A stretch of 64,000 nt of DNA from an uncultured Kocuria sp. (GCF_947500125.1 NZ_CANMRA010000002.1:86144-150143), one strand, 5' to 3'. Shown: positions 49,761 through 58,762, counted from the stretch's first letter. Program-made: numbers and translations. The notes: generated by a model from the letters alone, not told the origin.

Positions 49761-50521
49761 ATGACCCAGTTCCCGGAGCCGTCGTCGCTGCCGCGGTAGT
49801 GGGCGAGGATCTGCTCGGCCGTCGTGCCGTCCCGCGCCGGCACCCACTGCTGCCGGAATCCGCGCGGACCGGCGAAGAAGCCGATCCGGTCCCCGAGGGT
49901 GATGGCCTCGTCGACGTCGTGGGTCACGAGGAAGACCGTCAGGTCCAGCTCGGTCGCGAGCCCGCGCAGCCACAGCTGCAGATCCTTGCGGGTCGCCGGG
50001 TCCAGGGCGCTGAAGGGCTCGTCGAGCAGGAGCACGTCGGGGCGCACCGCGAGCGCGCGGCCCACCGACACGCGCTGGGCCTGCCCGCCGGAGAGCTCCT
50101 GGACGGGGGTGTGCGCGAGCGGGGTCAGGCCGAGGATCCCGAGCAGGTCGTCCACGCGGGAGTCCTCGAAGCGGTCGCGGTTGCGCCGGTACCGGCCGCC
50201 GAGGGCGATGTTCTGGCGCACCGACAGCCAGGGGAACAGCCCGGGGTCCTGGAAGACGACGGCGAAGCGCTCGTCGGCGTCGCCGAACTCGATGCTGCCC
50301 CCGTCCAGGGGCTCGAGCCCGGCGATGGCCCGCAGCAGCGTCGACTTCCCGGAGCCGCTGGGACCCAGCACCGCGAGGGTCTCGCCGTTGCGCAGGGTCA
50401 GGTCCACCCCGTCGAGGGCCGGGGAGGAGGCCCCCGGATAGCTCTTGCGCAGCCCGCGGACGGTGAGCGCGGGCCGCGAGGCCGGCGCGGCGCGGCTCAG
50501 GCCAGGTTCTGCAGCACCCAC
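49757..50521 (-). CDS. NitT/TauT-type ABC transporter ATPase
   Basis: A 254-residue ABC ATPase: Walker A GPSGSGKST, Q-loop VFQDPGLFPW, signature LSGGQAQRVSVGRAL, Walker B VLLLDEPF and switch His THDVDEA. No GTG or ATG is available downstream of the acyl-CoA dehydrogenase stop, so GTG 50521 is chosen: it lies in frame, has GGAAGG about 9 bases upstream, and overlaps the end of the preceding gene (50497) by 25 bases. This makes a translational coupling with that gene likely. It energises the permease and binding protein genes that follow. Confidence 0.9.
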   Translation of the reverse strand: MGAAEPGLSRAAPASRPALTVRGLRKSYPGASSPALDGVDLTLRNGETLAVLGPSGSGKSTLLRAIAGLEPLDGGSIEFGDADERFAVVFQDPGLFPWLSVRQNIALGGRYRRNRDRFEDSRVDDLLGILGLTPLAHTPVQELSGGQAQRVSVGRALAVRPDVLLLDEPFSALDPATRKDLQLWLRGLATELDLTVFLVTHDVDEAITLGDRIGFFAGPRGFRQQWVPARDGTTAEQILAHYRGSDDGSGNWVI

Positions 50522-51588
50522 CGCAGGTGACCTTCCGTGGGGGACTGGACGGGCAGGAACGCGGCCTCGCGGGCGCGGCGCGCCGTGGGGGAGGACATGG
50601 CGTAGCCGCGCCCGCCCACGACCTTCCCCTCGATCCGGGTGGCCCGGCCGGTGAGCAGCGCGGCGTCCAGCCGGAGGGAGAACAGCTCCCGGGGGCCGGC
50701 CTCGCGGGGCGTGTCCGCCAGGCGCACCAGGTCGGCGCGCAGGCGCCGGTACGCGGCGGTCGCCTCCTCCAGCTCCTCCCGGAACACCTCGGCGACGCCC
50801 TGCAGGGCCTCGTGGGCGGCGGTCAGCGCGGCGGCCGAGAGGCCGAGGCAGAACGCGGTCTGCAGCAGCAGGAACGGGCCCCGCACGGCGGCGAGGAAGG
50901 ACGGGAGGTCCTCGCTCAGCAGGTCCTCGGCGGGATCGACGGGCACGTCCTCGAGCACGAGCACGCCCGAGGCCGTCGCGTTGAGCGCCATCAGGTTCTC
51001 GAGCAGCCGCACCGTCACGCCGGGCGCCGAGACCCGGGTCCGCAGCACCGCGCGCGAGCCGTCCTCCCGCACGGCCGGCAGCACCACGACGCCCTCGGGG
51101 TAGAGGTTGGAGGCCCACGGCACGGTGCCGTTGAGGACGGGTCCCGCGGCGCCGGCGGTGAGGGTCACGGGGATCTCCCCGATGCCGGCGGCGTCCTTGA
51201 ACGCCGGGGCCATCGCCGAGCACCCGGGCACGGCCCCGGAGCGCACGTCGGCGGGGATCTCCGTCCCGGTGGCGGCGAGGTACTCGATGGTCGCCCGGTG
51301 CGCCCACAGCGAGAACGCCGTGGCGGTGCACTCGGTGGCGAGGTCGAACACGACGGCTGCCTGCGGCGCCAGGGATCCGGTCAGGCCGAGGTCCAGCAGC
51401 CCCCGGGCGCCCAGCTCGCGCAGGGTCTCCAGCGGGGAGGCGGCGGACGTGTCGACGTCGCGGGCCCGGGCCGCGGCGGTGCGGCGGACGAGGTCGTGGT
51501 CGGGGTAGTCGACGAGCGGAGCGAGCAGCGGCCGGCCCTCGGGGCCCGGGGCGCCGGCCGTGGAGGGGGATCGCGTGGACTGGGTCAT
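50497..51588 (-). CDS. Acyl-CoA dehydrogenase-like flavoprotein (DszC/SfnB-like)
   Basis: A 363-residue protein with an acyl-CoA-dehydrogenase-like domain order: helical N-terminus, a middle beta part (TAGAAGPVLNGTVPWASNL), and a C-terminal four-helix part (EGKVVGGRGYAMSSPTARRAREA). Flavin-dependent monooxygenases of sulfur acquisition and ordinary acyl-CoA dehydrogenases both fit. With a NitT/TauT-type ABC system in the same operon a role in organic sulfur or amine use is possible but not shown. GGAAG precedes the ATG at 51588. Its gene overlaps the ATPase start. Confidence 0.75.
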   Translation of the reverse strand: MTQSTRSPSTAGAPGPEGRPLLAPLVDYPDHDLVRRTAAARARDVDTSAASPLETLRELGARGLLDLGLTGSLAPQAAVVFDLATECTATAFSLWAHRATIEYLAATGTEIPADVRSGAVPGCSAMAPAFKDAAGIGEIPVTLTAGAAGPVLNGTVPWASNLYPEGVVVLPAVREDGSRAVLRTRVSAPGVTVRLLENLMALNATASGVLVLEDVPVDPAEDLLSEDLPSFLAAVRGPFLLLQTAFCLGLSAAALTAAHEALQGVAEVFREELEEATAAYRRLRADLVRLADTPREAGPRELFSLRLDAALLTGRATRIEGKVVGGRGYAMSSPTARRAREAAFLPVQSPTEGHLRWVLQNLA

Positions 51589-51707
51589 GGTCTTCCGTTC
51601 TGCCGGGGAGTGCGGGGCGGGCCCGGCCGCGCGGGCCCGGGGCGTCGAAGCACGACGGCGGCCCCCGGCTCGTGGGGGCCGCCGTGTCGCCGAGTGCTGC
51701 GTGCCGC

Positions 51708-52241
51708 TCAGACGTTGAGCTTGAACAGCCGGTCGAACGGGGTGCCCACGGCCTGGCGGGCGCGCTCCACGGACGCCTCGTCGGGGGCGTTGTAGAAGCA
51801 CAGGCACTTGGCGGTGTCCTCGCGCACGTAGGTGCGCAGGAAGGAGACCTCCGGGACCTCGGCGTACTTCGGGGAGTTGGCCTTCTTGCGCGCCAGGTAC
51901 TGCTCCATGGTGATCTCCGCGGGGATGTCCCACTCCACCAGGTACTGCGCGTCGCCCCTGAGCTTCTTGATGTCCTCGAGCTCGGCGCCCACGAGGCGGA
52001 CGGCGTCGGGGCCGGTCACCTCCGTGGCGGCGTCCCCGGCGGCGGTGCGCACCGTCGGGGCGAGGCCCTCGTCGCTGTCGGCCTCGACGATCACGAACAC
52101 CCGTCCGTGATCGGCGGTGACCTGGGACTCGATGAACTCGGCGCCCGCCGCGGAGACGGCCTCGGAGACCGTGGCGATGAGCTGGGTCACGGCGTCCTTG
52201 GACGCGGAGGCGGGAACGATCTCGAGCAGGTGGAGAGACAT
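51708..52241 (-). CDS. DUF4242 (SCO4226-like nickel-binding) family protein
   Basis: A 177-residue protein made of two ferredoxin-like modules. The C-terminal half (about 95-177) is DUF4242: YLVEWDIPAEITMEQYL, VSFLRTYVREDTAKCLCFY and ARQAVGTPFDRLFKLN. The N-terminal half (SLHLLEIVPASASKDAV, VFVIVEADS) has a similar strand order. SCO4226 of Streptomyces is reported to bind nickel. Whether this does is unknown. AAGGAA lies 4 bases before the ATG. It leads the operon of the flavoprotein and ABC genes, 119 bases ahead, and is divergent from the DtxR-like gene. Confidence 0.82.
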   Translation of the reverse strand: MSLHLLEIVPASASKDAVTQLIATVSEAVSAAGAEFIESQVTADHGRVFVIVEADSDEGLAPTVRTAAGDAATEVTGPDAVRLVGAELEDIKKLRGDAQYLVEWDIPAEITMEQYLARKKANSPKYAEVPEVSFLRTYVREDTAKCLCFYNAPDEASVERARQAVGTPFDRLFKLNV

Positions 52242-52301
52242 GGGGTTCCTTCCGGGGAGGGGACGGGGCGACGGCGTCGGGGCCGGTCGGGCACTGATTC
52301 C

Positions 52302-52307
52302 AGGCTA
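52302..52307 (-). promoter_or_regulatory. Candidate -10 (TAGCCT) of the DUF4242/ABC operon
   Basis: On the minus strand TAGCCT lies about 60 bases before the ATG at 52241, with GCGACG 17 bases further upstream as a partial -35. The same TAGCCT hexamer stands before gabD at 62031-62036. Bases 52326-52360 are locally AT-rich. Confidence 0.45.
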
Positions 52308-52461
52308 GGCTCCTGCCTCCGGGACGTCGCGGAAATCGTCACACTTCGCAACATCGGGCTCTTCCGCCGCTCATCCTGGCCCCAAGGGTTCCCCAGGTGG
52401 ACAATGCGCCCCGGCCCGCCCTGCCCGGGGTGGTGCGGGGACCTGCCGTCCCCGGGGCCGC

Positions 52462-52467
52462 TACCCT
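52462..52467 (+). promoter_or_regulatory. TACCCT -10, leaderless start of the DtxR-like regulator
   Basis: TACCCT is followed by 6 bases (GGGGGC) and GTG 52474. There is no room for a ribosome binding site. Confidence 0.65.
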
Positions 52468-52473
52468 GGGGGC

Positions 52474-53172
52474 GTGCGCGCGGAAGAGCTGAACCGGTCC
52501 GTCCAGGACTGCCTGAAGACCGTCTGGCTGGCCCAGGAGTGGTCCTCGGACGCCGTGACCACCACCGGGCTCGCCCAGCGGCTGGGCCTGTCCCCGTCCA
52601 CGGTGTCGGAGGCCGTCACGAAGCTCACGGCCCAGGGCCTGCTGAGCCGTCCCGCCCAGAGCGGGATCGTCCTCACCGACCGGGGCCGGGACGTCGCCGT
52701 CCAGATGGTCCGGCGGCACCGGATCCTCGAGGCGTTCCTCACCGGCAGCCTCGGCTACGGGTGGGACGAGGTGCACGAGGAGGCCGAGGTGCTCGAGCAC
52801 GCCGTGAGCGAGAAGTTCGTCGCGCGGCTGGAGGCCCTCCTGGGGCACCCGGAGCGGGACCCGCACGGCGACCCGATCCCGCGCCGGGACGGCACCGTGC
52901 CGTCCGCCCCGGCCGTGCTCCTGGCGGACGTCCCGCCGGGCAGCCCCGTGGTGGTGGCCCGGGTCTCGGACGCGGACCCGGGGGTGCTGCGCCGGCTCGG
53001 GACCGCCGGCATCCGGCCCGGCACGGAGCTCGTCCCCGGCGAGCACCGGCCCCGCGCGGTCCCCGTGGTGGTGGGCGGGGACGTCGTCGAGGTCGACGTC
53101 CTGGCCGCGGAGGCGGTCTGGGTCCGGCCGCGGGACCGTCCCGGACCGCCTCCGGGCCCCGTCAGGAGATGA
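52474..53172 (+). CDS. DtxR/MntR-family metal-dependent transcriptional regulator
   Basis: A 232-residue repressor. An N-terminal winged helix (about 1-65) with recognition helix [18 protein letters not shown] is followed by the metal-binding dimerisation domain: [28 protein letters not shown] and [15 protein letters not shown]-terminal SH3-like domain (FeoA fold, about 145-225) closes it. It senses Mn2+ or Fe2+. The divergent DUF4242/ABC operon is a plausible target, although no operator is recognised. It overlaps the end of the convergent pgm gene by 11 bases. Confidence 0.9.
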   Translation: MRAEELNRSVQDCLKTVWLAQEWSSDAVTTTGLAQRLGLSPSTVSEAVTKLTAQGLLSRPAQSGIVLTDRGRDVAVQMVRRHRILEAFLTGSLGYGWDEVHEEAEVLEHAVSEKFVARLEALLGHPERDPHGDPIPRRDGTVPSAPAVLLADVPPGSPVVVARVSDADPGVLRRLGTAGIRPGTELVPGEHRPRAVPVVVGGDVVEVDVLAAEAVWVRPRDRPGPPPGPVRR

Positions 53173-54796
53173 CGCCGTCCACCAGGGCCTTGGCCTCCTG
53201 CTGGACCTGCTTCAGGTGCTCCTCGCCGAGGAAGGACTCCGCGTAGATCTTGTAGACGTCCTCCGTGCCCGACGGGCGGGCCGCGAACCACGCGTTCTTC
53301 GTGGTGACCTTCAGCCCACCGATCGCCGCGCCGTTGCCCGGGGCGTTGGTCAGCTTCGCCGTGATCTGCTCGCCGGCGAGGGTGTCCGCCTCCACCTGGG
53401 CCGGGGAGAGCTTCTTCAGGGCGGCCTTCTGCGCCCGGTTCGCCGGGGCGTCGATGCGCTGGTAGACGGGGGCGCCGAACTGCTCGGTGAGCTCCGTGTA
53501 GCGCTGGGAGGGGGTCTTCCCGGTGCGGGCCGTGATCTCCGCGGCCAGCAGCGCCAGGATGATCCCGTCCTTGTCGGTGGACCACACGGAGCCGTCCCGG
53601 CGCAGGAAGGACGCGCCCGCGGACTCCTCGCCGCCGAAGCCGATCGAGCCGTCCATCAGCCCGGGCACGAACCACTTGAAGCCCACCGGCACCTCCACGA
53701 GCTCGCGGCCCAGGGAGGCCGCCACCCGGTCGATGATCGAGGAGGACACCAGGGTCTTGCCGACCCCGGCCTCCGGGGACCAGCCGGTGCGCTCGCGGAA
53801 GAGGTAGTCGATCGCCACCGCGAGGTAGTGGTTGGGGTTCATCAGGCCCGCGTCCGGGGTCACGATGCCGTGGCGGTCCGTGTCGGCGTCGTTGCCGGTG
53901 GCGATGTCGTACTTGTCGCGGTTGCCGATGAGCGAGGCCATGGCGGAGGGGGAGGAGCAGTCCATCCGGATCTTCTCGTCCCAGTCGAGGGTCATGAACG
54001 CCCACTGGGGGTCCACATGCGGGTTCACCACGGTCATGTTCAGCCCGAAGCGCTGGGCGATCTCGCCCCAGTAGGCCACGGAGGCCGAGCCCATGGGGTC
54101 GGCACCGATGTGCAGCCCGGAGTCGCGGATCACGTCGAGGTCGACCACCTCCGGGAGCGTCCGCACGTACTCCTCGAGGAAGTCGTAGGCGCCGGTGGTC
54201 TCCGCCGCCCGCGCCCGGTCCAGGGGCACCCTGCGGACCCCCGCCATGCCGTTCTCCAGGAACTGGTTGGCGCGCTGGGCGATCCACTCGGTGGCGTCGG
54301 TGTCCGCGGGGCCGCCGTTGGGCGGGTTGTACTTGAAGCCGCCGTCGGAGGGCGGGTTGTGCGACGGGGTGATGACGATGCCGTCGGCCATCCCCTCCGC
54401 CCGCCCCGCATTGTGGGTCAGGATCGCGTGGGACAGCGCCGGGGTGGGCACGTAGCCGTCCCGGGAGTCCAGCAGGACGGTCACGCCGTTGGCGGCCAGC
54501 ACCTCGAGCGCGGTGTCCTGGGCGGGCCCGGACAGGGCGTGGGTGTCCTTGCCCATGAACAGCGGGCCCGTGATCCGCTGGCCGGCGCGGTACTCCACGA
54601 TGGCCTGCGTGATGGCCGCGATGTGCTGCTCGTTGAACGAGGCCTTGAGGGACGAGCCGCGGTGCCCGGACGTGCCGAAGGCCACGCGCTGGTCCGGGTC
54701 CGACGGGTCGGGGGCGACATCGGTGTAGGCGTCGAGGAGCTTGCCGAGGTCGACGAGGTCACTGGGTTGGGCGACGGTGCCCGCACGGTTGGTCAT
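53162..54796 (-). CDS. pgm: Phosphoglucomutase (alpha-D-glucose phosphate-specific)
   Basis: A 544-residue alpha-D-phosphohexomutase with the four usual domains: [17 protein letters not shown] near residue 40, the phosphoserine loop [17 protein letters not shown] (about 142-158), metal loop [10 protein letters not shown] (about 305-314), sugar-binding GGEESAG (about 385-391) and the phosphate-binding loop [12 protein letters not shown] at the C-terminus. It interconverts glucose 1- and 6-phosphate. Starts at ATG 54796, preceded by TAGGTT and 7 bases, a leaderless arrangement. Its 3' end overlaps the DtxR-like gene. Confidence 0.95.
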   Translation of the reverse strand: MTNRAGTVAQPSDLVDLGKLLDAYTDVAPDPSDPDQRVAFGTSGHRGSSLKASFNEQHIAAITQAIVEYRAGQRITGPLFMGKDTHALSGPAQDTALEVLAANGVTVLLDSRDGYVPTPALSHAILTHNAGRAEGMADGIVITPSHNPPSDGGFKYNPPNGGPADTDATEWIAQRANQFLENGMAGVRRVPLDRARAAETTGAYDFLEEYVRTLPEVVDLDVIRDSGLHIGADPMGSASVAYWGEIAQRFGLNMTVVNPHVDPQWAFMTLDWDEKIRMDCSSPSAMASLIGNRDKYDIATGNDADTDRHGIVTPDAGLMNPNHYLAVAIDYLFRERTGWSPEAGVGKTLVSSSIIDRVAASLGRELVEVPVGFKWFVPGLMDGSIGFGGEESAGASFLRRDGSVWSTDKDGIILALLAAEITARTGKTPSQRYTELTEQFGAPVYQRIDAPANRAQKAALKKLSPAQVEADTLAGEQITAKLTNAPGNGAAIGGLKVTTKNAWFAARPSGTEDVYKIYAESFLGEEHLKQVQQEAKALVDGVIS

Positions 54797-54803
54797 GGCG
54801 CCC

Positions 54804-54809
54804 AACCTA
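54804..54809 (-). promoter_or_regulatory. TAGGTT -10, leaderless start of pgm
   Basis: On the minus strand TAGGTT is followed by 7 bases (GGGCGCC) and the ATG at 54796. Confidence 0.65.
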
Positions 54810-54971
54810 CCGCCGGGCGGTGGGCGCGTGGGGACTGGCACGCGATCGGGTCGCCAGGTTTCGTGCTCCGCGACGGGCGGACGAGGGCCGCGCGGGGGCT
54901 GGAGGAATCGCGGCCGGTGGGACAGGATGAGGACACCAGCCAGGGCAGGACCGAACGAGGGGACCGACACC

Positions 54972-55166
54972 ATGAGCAACGCACCCGACGAGACGACCGA
55001 GGGCTCGGGCAAGGGCCCGGAGGGCACCGTCCCGGACAACGAGCAGGGCATCGGGCTCACCGCCGACGAGAACGCGACCGGTTTCGAGCCCGAGGAGGAC
55101 CCCGAGGCGGCCACCGAGCCGGGCGACGACCCCGGGACGGACGAGGAGGCCCTGGGCCACTCCTGA
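54972..55166 (+). CDS. Small acidic protein of unknown function
   Basis: A 64-residue protein, about one third Asp/Glu, with many Gly, Pro and Thr and no predicted helix or membrane segment ([18 protein letters not shown] start). GAGGGGA lies about 10 bases before the ATG. It is likely disordered. Similar small acidic proteins are known from actinobacteria but without function. A -10-like CAGGAT lies near 54922. It may be a real gene because codon usage has the strong third-position GC of neighbours, but the evidence is limited. Confidence 0.55.
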   Translation: MSNAPDETTEGSGKGPEGTVPDNEQGIGLTADENATGFEPEEDPEAATEPGDDPGTDEEALGHS

Positions 55167-55173
55167 TGTGCAC

Positions 55174-55198
55174 TGGCTCCCGGGCGACTCCGGAGCCA
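55174..55198. terminator. Hairpin between the small acidic gene and amidase
   Basis: TGGCTCC (55174-55180) pairs with GGAGCCA (55192-55198) over an 11-base loop, between two convergent genes. Confidence 0.5.
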
Positions 55199-55209
55199 CT
55201 GCATGGCCT

Positions 55210-56721
55210 CTAGACCGCGGGGCGGGGCCCGGGGAGGCCCCGGTCCTCGAGCTGGGCGACGACGGCGAGCAGCTGCGCCTCCGCGCTGGGACGGCCGATG
55301 AGCTGGACGCCCATGGGCACGACCGGCCCGTCGTCGTCGCCCGCCGGGCGGGTCCACAGCGTCGGGACGGTCACCGCGGGCAGGCCCACGACGTTCACGA
55401 CCGAGGTCCACGGCGTGTACCCGCACTGGCGCCGGTAGTCCTGCTCCGCGCCCGCGGGGTCCGCGAGGTCGAAGCCCTCCCAGTACCAGCCCAGCGGACG
55501 CGGAGTCATGGCGAGCGCGGGCGTCAGGACCACGTCCCAGGCGCCGTACGCCCGCACCACGTCCTGCTCGACGCGGCGCAGGACGTTCACGGCCCGCGCC
55601 AGCTCGACCGCGGACCGGCGCAGGGCGCGGGCCCGGAACTCGCCCGCGAGCCCGGTCAGCCTCCCGGCCTGGTCCTCGTCGAGGGGCGCGGTGCCCATCG
55701 AGGTGGTCCACACGTCGAAGAACGCACCGGGGTACTCGGGGTCGTAGGACAGTTCGGCCTCCTCGACCTCGTGCCCGGCGGCCCGCAGCCGGGCGACACC
55801 GGCCTCGAGGGCGGCGCGCGCCTCCGGGGAGACCTCCACGTCCTGGACGGCGTCGAAGGGGGAGGCGGTGCTCACCCCGATCCGCAGCGGCCGGTCCCCC
55901 CACGGGAGGTCGCCCCGCCGGGCCGCGCGCACGCCGTCGAGGAACGACCCCTGCGGGGCGGCGCGGACCGCCCGCCGCACCACGTTGCCGTGCGCCGGGC
56001 CGGGCGCGGGGGAGCACAGGACGTCGAGCAGCAGCGCCGCGTCCTCGGCCGTGTGGGCGAGGGGCCCGTGGACCACCAGCTGGGCGGCGTCCGACTGTGC
56101 GTCCGCGGTGGGCACCCGGCCGCGGTTGGGCTTGAGCCCGACCAGTCCGCACGCCGCCGCCGGGATGCGCACCGATCCTCCGCCGTCGGAGCCCGGCGCC
56201 ACCGGGAGCAGACCCGCCGCCACGGCCGCCGCCTGGCCGCCCGAGGACCCGCCGGCCCCCGTCGACGGGTCGTACGGGTTCCGGGCGGGCGGGGCCACGA
56301 GGTTCTCGGAGTAGCAGTCGAGGCCGAACTCGGGCACCTGGGTCTTGCCCAGGAACACGGCGCCGGTCGCGCTCAGCACGGCCGCGAGGTCGTCGTCGGT
56401 CTCCGCCACGGGCGCGCCCCCGCGCTGACCGGCCACCGCGGCGGAACCGTAGGTGGTGGGCATGCCCGCGACGTCGTGCAGGTCCTTCAGCGCGAGCGGC
56501 ACGCCGTGCAGCGGTCCGCGCGCGGCCCCGGGAGGCAGCGCGTCGAGCGCGCGCGCCCGGGCGAGGGCGAGGTCCGCGGCCACGTGGACGAACGCCCCCA
56601 GCGCCGGGTTGCGCTCCTCGATCCTGGCCAGGAAGTGCTCGGCGGTCTCGACCGCACGCAGTTCTCCGCGCGCCAGCGCGTCCCGCAGCTGCACGGCGCT
56701 GAGGTCTCCGATCGGGGTCAC
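55210..56721 (-). CDS. Amidase (amidase signature family)
   Basis: A 503-residue serine hydrolase. The catalytic triad region is clear: Lys in [17 protein letters not shown] (about 78-94), the cis-Ser and nucleophile in [21 protein letters not shown] and [22 protein letters not shown]. It could hydrolyse fatty or aryl amides, or act in tRNA amidation, but it lacks a gatB/gatC neighbourhood. GTG at 56721 is chosen, with AGGAG six bases upstream (there is no ATG). Ends 10 bases after a hairpin. Stands alone. Confidence 0.9.
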   Translation of the reverse strand: MTPIGDLSAVQLRDALARGELRAVETAEHFLARIEERNPALGAFVHVAADLALARARALDALPPGAARGPLHGVPLALKDLHDVAGMPTTYGSAAVAGQRGGAPVAETDDDLAAVLSATGAVFLGKTQVPEFGLDCYSENLVAPPARNPYDPSTGAGGSSGGQAAAVAAGLLPVAPGSDGGGSVRIPAAACGLVGLKPNRGRVPTADAQSDAAQLVVHGPLAHTAEDAALLLDVLCSPAPGPAHGNVVRRAVRAAPQGSFLDGVRAARRGDLPWGDRPLRIGVSTASPFDAVQDVEVSPEARAALEAGVARLRAAGHEVEEAELSYDPEYPGAFFDVWTTSMGTAPLDEDQAGRLTGLAGEFRARALRRSAVELARAVNVLRRVEQDVVRAYGAWDVVLTPALAMTPRPLGWYWEGFDLADPAGAEQDYRRQCGYTPWTSVVNVVGLPAVTVPTLWTRPAGDDDGPVVPMGVQLIGRPSAEAQLLAVVAQLEDRGLPGPRPAV

Positions 56722-56786
56722 GGCGGCTCCTGTCCGAAGGTCGCGCGGCTCCCGTCCGGGTCCGCGGGGCGCTGGGCCCAGGCTAG

Positions 56787-56792
56787 TAGGCT
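56787..56792 (+). promoter_or_regulatory. Candidate -10 (TAGGCT) of the lipoprotein gene
   Basis: TAGGCT lies 58 bases before the GTG at 56851, with AGGAG upstream of the start. The same hexamer stands before the genes at 7753 and 13965. Confidence 0.4.
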
Positions 56793-56850
56793 GACGGCTG
56801 TCCGGAAGCGCCCGGGCCCCCCTGGTTCCCCGGCCCCGCAGGAGATCCCC

Positions 56851-57279
56851 GTGCCGACAGCCCGTGCGCCCCGTCCCGCGGTGACCCGCGCCGCGGTGGC
56901 CGTCCTGCTCCTGGCCCTCACCGGCTGCTCCTCCGCGGAGCGGGAGTCCGCGGCCGGCGCCGGGCCGGAGGATCCGGCGGCCGTCGCCACGAGCGCCCCC
57001 ACGAGCGCCCCCACGGCCTCCGGCGACGCGTCGGTCGCCACCGTCCGGCAGACGTGCGCCCGCGTGCTGGAGACCGTGCGCGCCGCCCCGCAGCAGCTGC
57101 GGGACGATCCCGCGGGACTGTTCGCCGAGGTCGACGAGCTGGCCGCCACCGCCCCGGACGAGCTGTCCGGGCAGCTCACCTCCGTCCGTGAGGCCGTCGC
57201 CGGCTTCCGGCAGGGCGAACGCTCCTTCATCAGCGTGGTCCAGGAGGTCAGAGGCCTGCAGGAGCGCTGCTCCGGCTGA
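56851..57279 (+). CDS. Putative lipoprotein
   Basis: A 142-residue secreted protein with a lipobox LLALTGC (Cys near residue 27) after a hydrophobic signal. The next about 35 residues are Ala/Ser/Thr/Pro-rich (a spacer). The remainder is helical (TCARVLETVRAAPQQL ... FISVVQEVRGLQERC) with two Cys that could form a disulfide. No known domain is recognised. AGGAG lies 6 bases before the GTG at 56851. It is followed by the 30-bp tandem repeat array. Confidence 0.75.
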   Translation: MPTARAPRPAVTRAAVAVLLLALTGCSSAERESAAGAGPEDPAAVATSAPTSAPTASGDASVATVRQTCARVLETVRAAPQQLRDDPAGLFAEVDELAATAPDELSGQLTSVREAVAGFRQGERSFISVVQEVRGLQERCSG

Positions 57280-57665
57280 CCTCCCACCGTGCCGAGAGGT
57301 CGCGTTCGGCACTCCTGGGGCGCGAGGGGTCGCGTTCGGCGCTCCTGGGGCTCGAGGGGTCGCGTTCGGCACTCCTGGGGCTCGAGGGGTCGCGTTCGGC
57401 ACTCCTGGGGCTCGAGGGGTCGTGTTCGGCACTCCAGGGGTGCGAGGGGTCGCGTTCGGTGGGACTCGGTGGCGCGGAGGGTCCGGAAGCGACCCGTCGG
57501 TGATGGAGGCGTGCAGAACCCGCCCCCTCGCCGTGAAGGGGCTGAAGGATGCAGAGCGGCGCAACCGCACTCCACCGGGGCGAGATGACGGTCCGGGAGG
57601 GCAGATTGCACCACTCCATGTGCTCGAGCCGTCCTCCGCCCGTCCACGGCGATCAGGCTCTCGCC
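57280..57665. other. 386-base spacer with a repeat array, no convincing gene
   Basis: Bases 57294-57460 hold the 30-bp array. Because 30 is a multiple of 3, all frames are open across it, giving spurious peptides. Bases 57461-57600 contain no recognisable gene or strong hairpin. CAGGCT at 57654-57659, 6 bases before the ATG at 57666, is a degenerate leaderless promoter. Confidence 0.5.
57294..57460. repeat. 30-bp tandem repeat, five full copies and a partial sixth
   Basis: Units start at 57294, 57324, 57354, 57384 and 57414, with a partial one at 57444. Copies 3 and 4 are identical, and the others differ at a few positions. Each unit begins GAGGGGTCGCGTTCGG (copy 1 GAGAGG, copy 5 GTGTTC). 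There are no spacers between units, so it is not CRISPR. The core is shared with repeats near 26888 and 58637-58754. Confidence 0.85.
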
Positions 57666-58619
57666 ATGAGACACCCCGGACCCCTGCCGCCCGAGCTCCG
57701 TGGAATCGGCTTCTCACGTCAGGAGGCCCTCGCACTGGGCGTCGCGGAGCACCGGCTCCGTGACTCCGACCTCACCAGTCCCGTCGGCAGGGGAGTGCGA
57801 GTCCCCACCGGCTGTCCTGCTCCTCTGCTGGAAGCGGCACGGGCACTGACCCGCCGGTATCCGGGGACGGTGATCAGCCACCGCTCCGCGGCGCTGCTCC
57901 ACCGGATGCGGGTTCCTGCCCGCTGGCAGCGGTCCTCGGAGCTGTGGCTCTCGCGCGCCGACAACTCGAGGGCCCTGAGGCGGCCCGGCGTCGTCTGCCG
58001 GAGGGGATGCCACGGTCCGCACGAGGTGGTCCGTGTCCACGGGGTGGCCGTCACGTCACCGGTGCGCACGTTCCTGGACGTCTGCGCCGAGCTCACGGTG
58101 ACGGAGGCAGTGGTGCTCGCCGACGGACTGGTCGACGCCCACCGTTACGGGATCCGCCGGGCCGTGGCCGCGGTGTGCCGACCGGACGAGCTCGAGACCG
58201 GAGTGCGGGAGCACGCCGGGCGGCGTGGCATCCGCACGGCCCGCGCAGCGGTCGAACGGATGCGGGTGGGGTCTGACTCGCCCGGCGAGACACGGCTGCG
58301 GCTGCTGCTCGAGGACCACGGGATCCGGGGACTGGTGCTCGACCATCCTCTGCTGGGGTCCGACGGGACGCTGCTGGCGCAGCCCGACCTGGCCCTGGAG
58401 AGCCACCGGCTCAGCCTGCAGTACGAGGGTGCCCACCACGACCGGGCGGAGCAGCGAGTGGTGGACATCAGGCGGTTGCGGGCCACGGAGTCGGCCGGGT
58501 GGCGGGAGCTCCGGATCTGCGCCCACGACCTGCACCGGCACACGACGACGACGCGGGGCCGGGTGCCGGTGGCGGTCGCCCTGGTGTGGGAGGCCATGGG
58601 CATCGCGCACCGCCTGTGA
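57666..58619 (+). CDS. Predicted restriction-like (PD-(D/E)XK/DUF559-type) fold protein, AbiEi-like
   Basis: A 317-residue protein. Its N-terminus (EALALGVAEHRLRDSDL) resembles AbiEi-type antitoxin winged-helix starts. The C-terminal third has a nuclease-like motif set: GETRLRLLLEDHGI, GTLLAQPDLALESHRLSLQYEGAHHD with Asp and Glu at candidate catalytic positions, then WRELRI. Members of this type are abundant in high-GC actinobacteria and their role is unknown. The middle is Arg/Val-rich. ATG at 57666 follows CAGGCT plus 6 bases. It is flanked on both sides by the GAGGGGTC repeats, so it may be a mobile or addiction-type element. Confidence 0.6.
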   Translation: MRHPGPLPPELRGIGFSRQEALALGVAEHRLRDSDLTSPVGRGVRVPTGCPAPLLEAARALTRRYPGTVISHRSAALLHRMRVPARWQRSSELWLSRADNSRALRRPGVVCRRGCHGPHEVVRVHGVAVTSPVRTFLDVCAELTVTEAVVLADGLVDAHRYGIRRAVAAVCRPDELETGVREHAGRRGIRTARAAVERMRVGSDSPGETRLRLLLEDHGIRGLVLDHPLLGSDGTLLAQPDLALESHRLSLQYEGAHHDRAEQRVVDIRRLRATESAGWRELRICAHDLHRHTTTTRGRVPVAVALVWEAMGIAHRL

Positions 58620-58636
58620 GGGGCCGAGTCGAGGGG

Positions 58637-58754
58637 CGAGGGGTCGCAACCGGCCGCCCGCAGCGCCGAGGGGGCCCGTCCGGTCGGAATGTGACGGTCC
58701 GACCGTGCGAACGAGACCCCTCGGCGGGAGGGTGGTGCTGAACGAGACCCCTCG
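58637..58754. repeat. Further copies of the GAGGGGTC repeat core
   Basis: CGAGGGGTCGC (from 58637) and, in reverse, GAACGAGACCCCTCG at 58709-58723 and 58740-58754. The reversed 15-mer occurs exactly twice. An 8-bp inverted repeat CGGTCGGA/TCCGACCG (58681-58688 with 58698-58705) lies between. The segment separates the convergent 57666 gene and gabT. Confidence 0.65.
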
Positions 58755-58762
58755 ATGCTCGT

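Noticed and set aside
57294..57460. CRISPR array
   Set aside because: Units are directly abutted with no variable spacers, and there are no cas genes.
57248..57619. Minus-strand 123-codon frame coding 10-residue repeats (ERDPSSPRSA)
   Set aside because: A 30-bp tandem array keeps every frame open. No start context, no conservation evidence, and other frames give equally repetitive peptides.
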